DNA of 64,000 nucleotides. Origin: Scytolyngbya sp. HA4215-MV1. Its GTDB lineage: Bacteria > Cyanobacteriota > Cyanobacteriia > Leptolyngbyales > Leptolyngbyaceae. Under the pieces are notes generated by a model, which saw nothing but the letters and a program-made list of their open reading frames with translations, did no database searches and was not told the origin of the DNA. This document shows positions 63,500-64,000 of the stretch, piece after piece. Within the stretch, counting starts at the first letter, position 1, and the number at the start of each line of letters is the position of its first letter. Where the stretch lies: positions 1 to 64,000 of the forward strand of contig JAHHIA010000010.1 in the NCBI GenBank assembly GCA_019359045.1. The letters are read 5' to 3'. The position numbers and the translations under genes are program-made.

Positions 63500-64000
63500 C
63501 GGGGGATTTGTTGTGGCAGATTTTACAGCAGCGACGCGGGGACGATTGGCTGGTGGGTGCCGACAGTCATGAGTTTGCGCGGCTGGTGGAAGCAAAATTG
63601 CTATCGCTGCGTCAATCCATTGAAAACGGCATTTTCCCAAAAATTCTATTAGCAGAGCGTGATCCAATTCGCTTTCTAGCAGGCTTTATTGCTGCTGGTG
63701 TGATGCAATGTCCAGTTTTTTTGGCAAATCCAGATTGGGCAGAGGCCGAGTGGCAACAGGTGTTGGTGTTGGTGCAGCCTGATTGGGTGTGGGGAGCGGA
63801 GCGGACGCCAAGATGGAGGGACGAGGGGCGGTGGCGAGGAGGAGATGGGGAAGATACTTTTCTACCGCTTTCCCCCCTCACTTCCTCGGCTCACATTTTC
63901 ATCCCGACCGGTGGTTCATCGGGGCGAGTGCGGTTCGCGATGCATTCTTGGCAGTCGCTTGGGGCATCGGTGCAGGGGTTTTGCCAATATTTTGGCATCG
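63496..64000 (+). CDS. menE: o-Succinylbenzoate-CoA ligase MenE, 5' part
   Basis: A GTG at 63496 overlaps the menC stop (GTGA) and opens a frame to the window end (168 codons, incomplete). Recognisable parts are FLAGFIAAGVMQCPVFLANP (AMP-ligase N-domain) and the phosphate-binding loop IFIPTGGSSGRVRFAMHSW, of MenE type. It activates o-succinylbenzoate with CoA. Residues about 100-140 (WGAERTPRWRDEGRWRGGDG, then LPLSPLTSS) are a low-complexity insert like those in menC and menD. The 3' end lies outside the window. Confidence 0.88.
   Translation, partial: MTGDLLWQILQQRRGDDWLVGADSHEFARLVEAKLLSLRQSIENGIFPKILLAERDPIRFLAGFIAAGVMQCPVFLANPDWAEAEWQQVLVLVQPDWVWGAERTPRWRDEGRWRGGDGEDTFLPLSPLTSSAHIFIPTGGSSGRVRFAMHSWQSLGASVQGFCQYFGI

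Noticed and set aside
1-64000. Mobile elements
   Set aside because: No transposase, integrase or terminal inverted repeats with target duplications were recognised by eye.

Overview
The window is a piece of a cyanobacterial chromosome, most likely from a filamentous, Leptolyngbya/Oscillatoriales-type organism. The evidence is a phycobilisome-degradation gene (nblA), a one-helix high-light-inducible protein, a cyanobacterial principal sigma factor, DUF561, EbfC, DUF3352 and YlqD-family proteins, a phylloquinone (men) cluster, sucrose-phosphate phosphatase, and frequent copies of the HIP1 octamer GCGATCGC. The lineage below phylum is inference. No insertion sequence, prophage, tRNA gene or CRISPR array was seen.

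Layout. 1-134: the 3' end of a 5S rRNA gene and its terminator, so an rRNA operon ends here. 355-13499: housekeeping genes (ebfC, LMW phosphatase, peroxiredoxin-like protein, spp, an MFS exporter, hisIE, sat, DUF561, clpP, a rapidly evolving protein with conserved ends, phoU, RNB exoribonuclease). 13593-16299: ubiX, an ABC ATPase with unusual insertions, and a receiver-like protein lacking the phosphoacceptor Asp. 16307-18510: a decayed polysaccharide deacetylase pseudogene, one orphan ORF and a long apparent leader of the sigma factor gene at 18511. 19884-25060: hlip, then a three-gene amine-use operon (permease, aldehyde dehydrogenase, glutamine-synthetase-like ligase) that faces nblA. 26327-31179: PP2C phosphatase, UbiB/ABC1 kinase-like protein, a small coiled-coil protein and a Ser/Thr pseudokinase. 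31403-37540: a methyltransferase, then a compact SLOG-SLATT-SLOG operon, then NAD(P)H-hydrate repair (nnr) and a SPOR protein. 37912-53489: mnmA, dienelactone hydrolase, S1 protein, PAS histidine kinase, an SDR plus PuuD-like hydrolase pair, msrA, two divergent LOG genes, pyruvate dehydrogenase E2, YlqD, acyl-CoA synthetase and a roadblock-like protein. 54403-64000: an M20 amidohydrolase, a DUF3352 protein, then menD and menF facing away from menA-menC-menE (menE cut by the window end).

How genes work together. The men genes form a nearly complete early phylloquinone pathway: isochorismate, SEPHCHC, o-succinylbenzoate, its CoA ester, and the prenylation step. The permease/ALDH/GS-like operon, plus the SDR and gamma-glutamyl hydrolase 20 kb away, could make up a gamma-glutamylation route for ethanolamine or a similar amine. 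This is inferred from family and context.

The best candidate for an unusual system is 32502-34780. Two LSDAT-type SLOG sensor proteins bracket a two-helix membrane protein of the SLATT/DUF4231 type in one tight operon. This architecture fits the nucleotide-signal-gated membrane effector systems predicted in bacterial conflict. It is functionally untested as far as I know.
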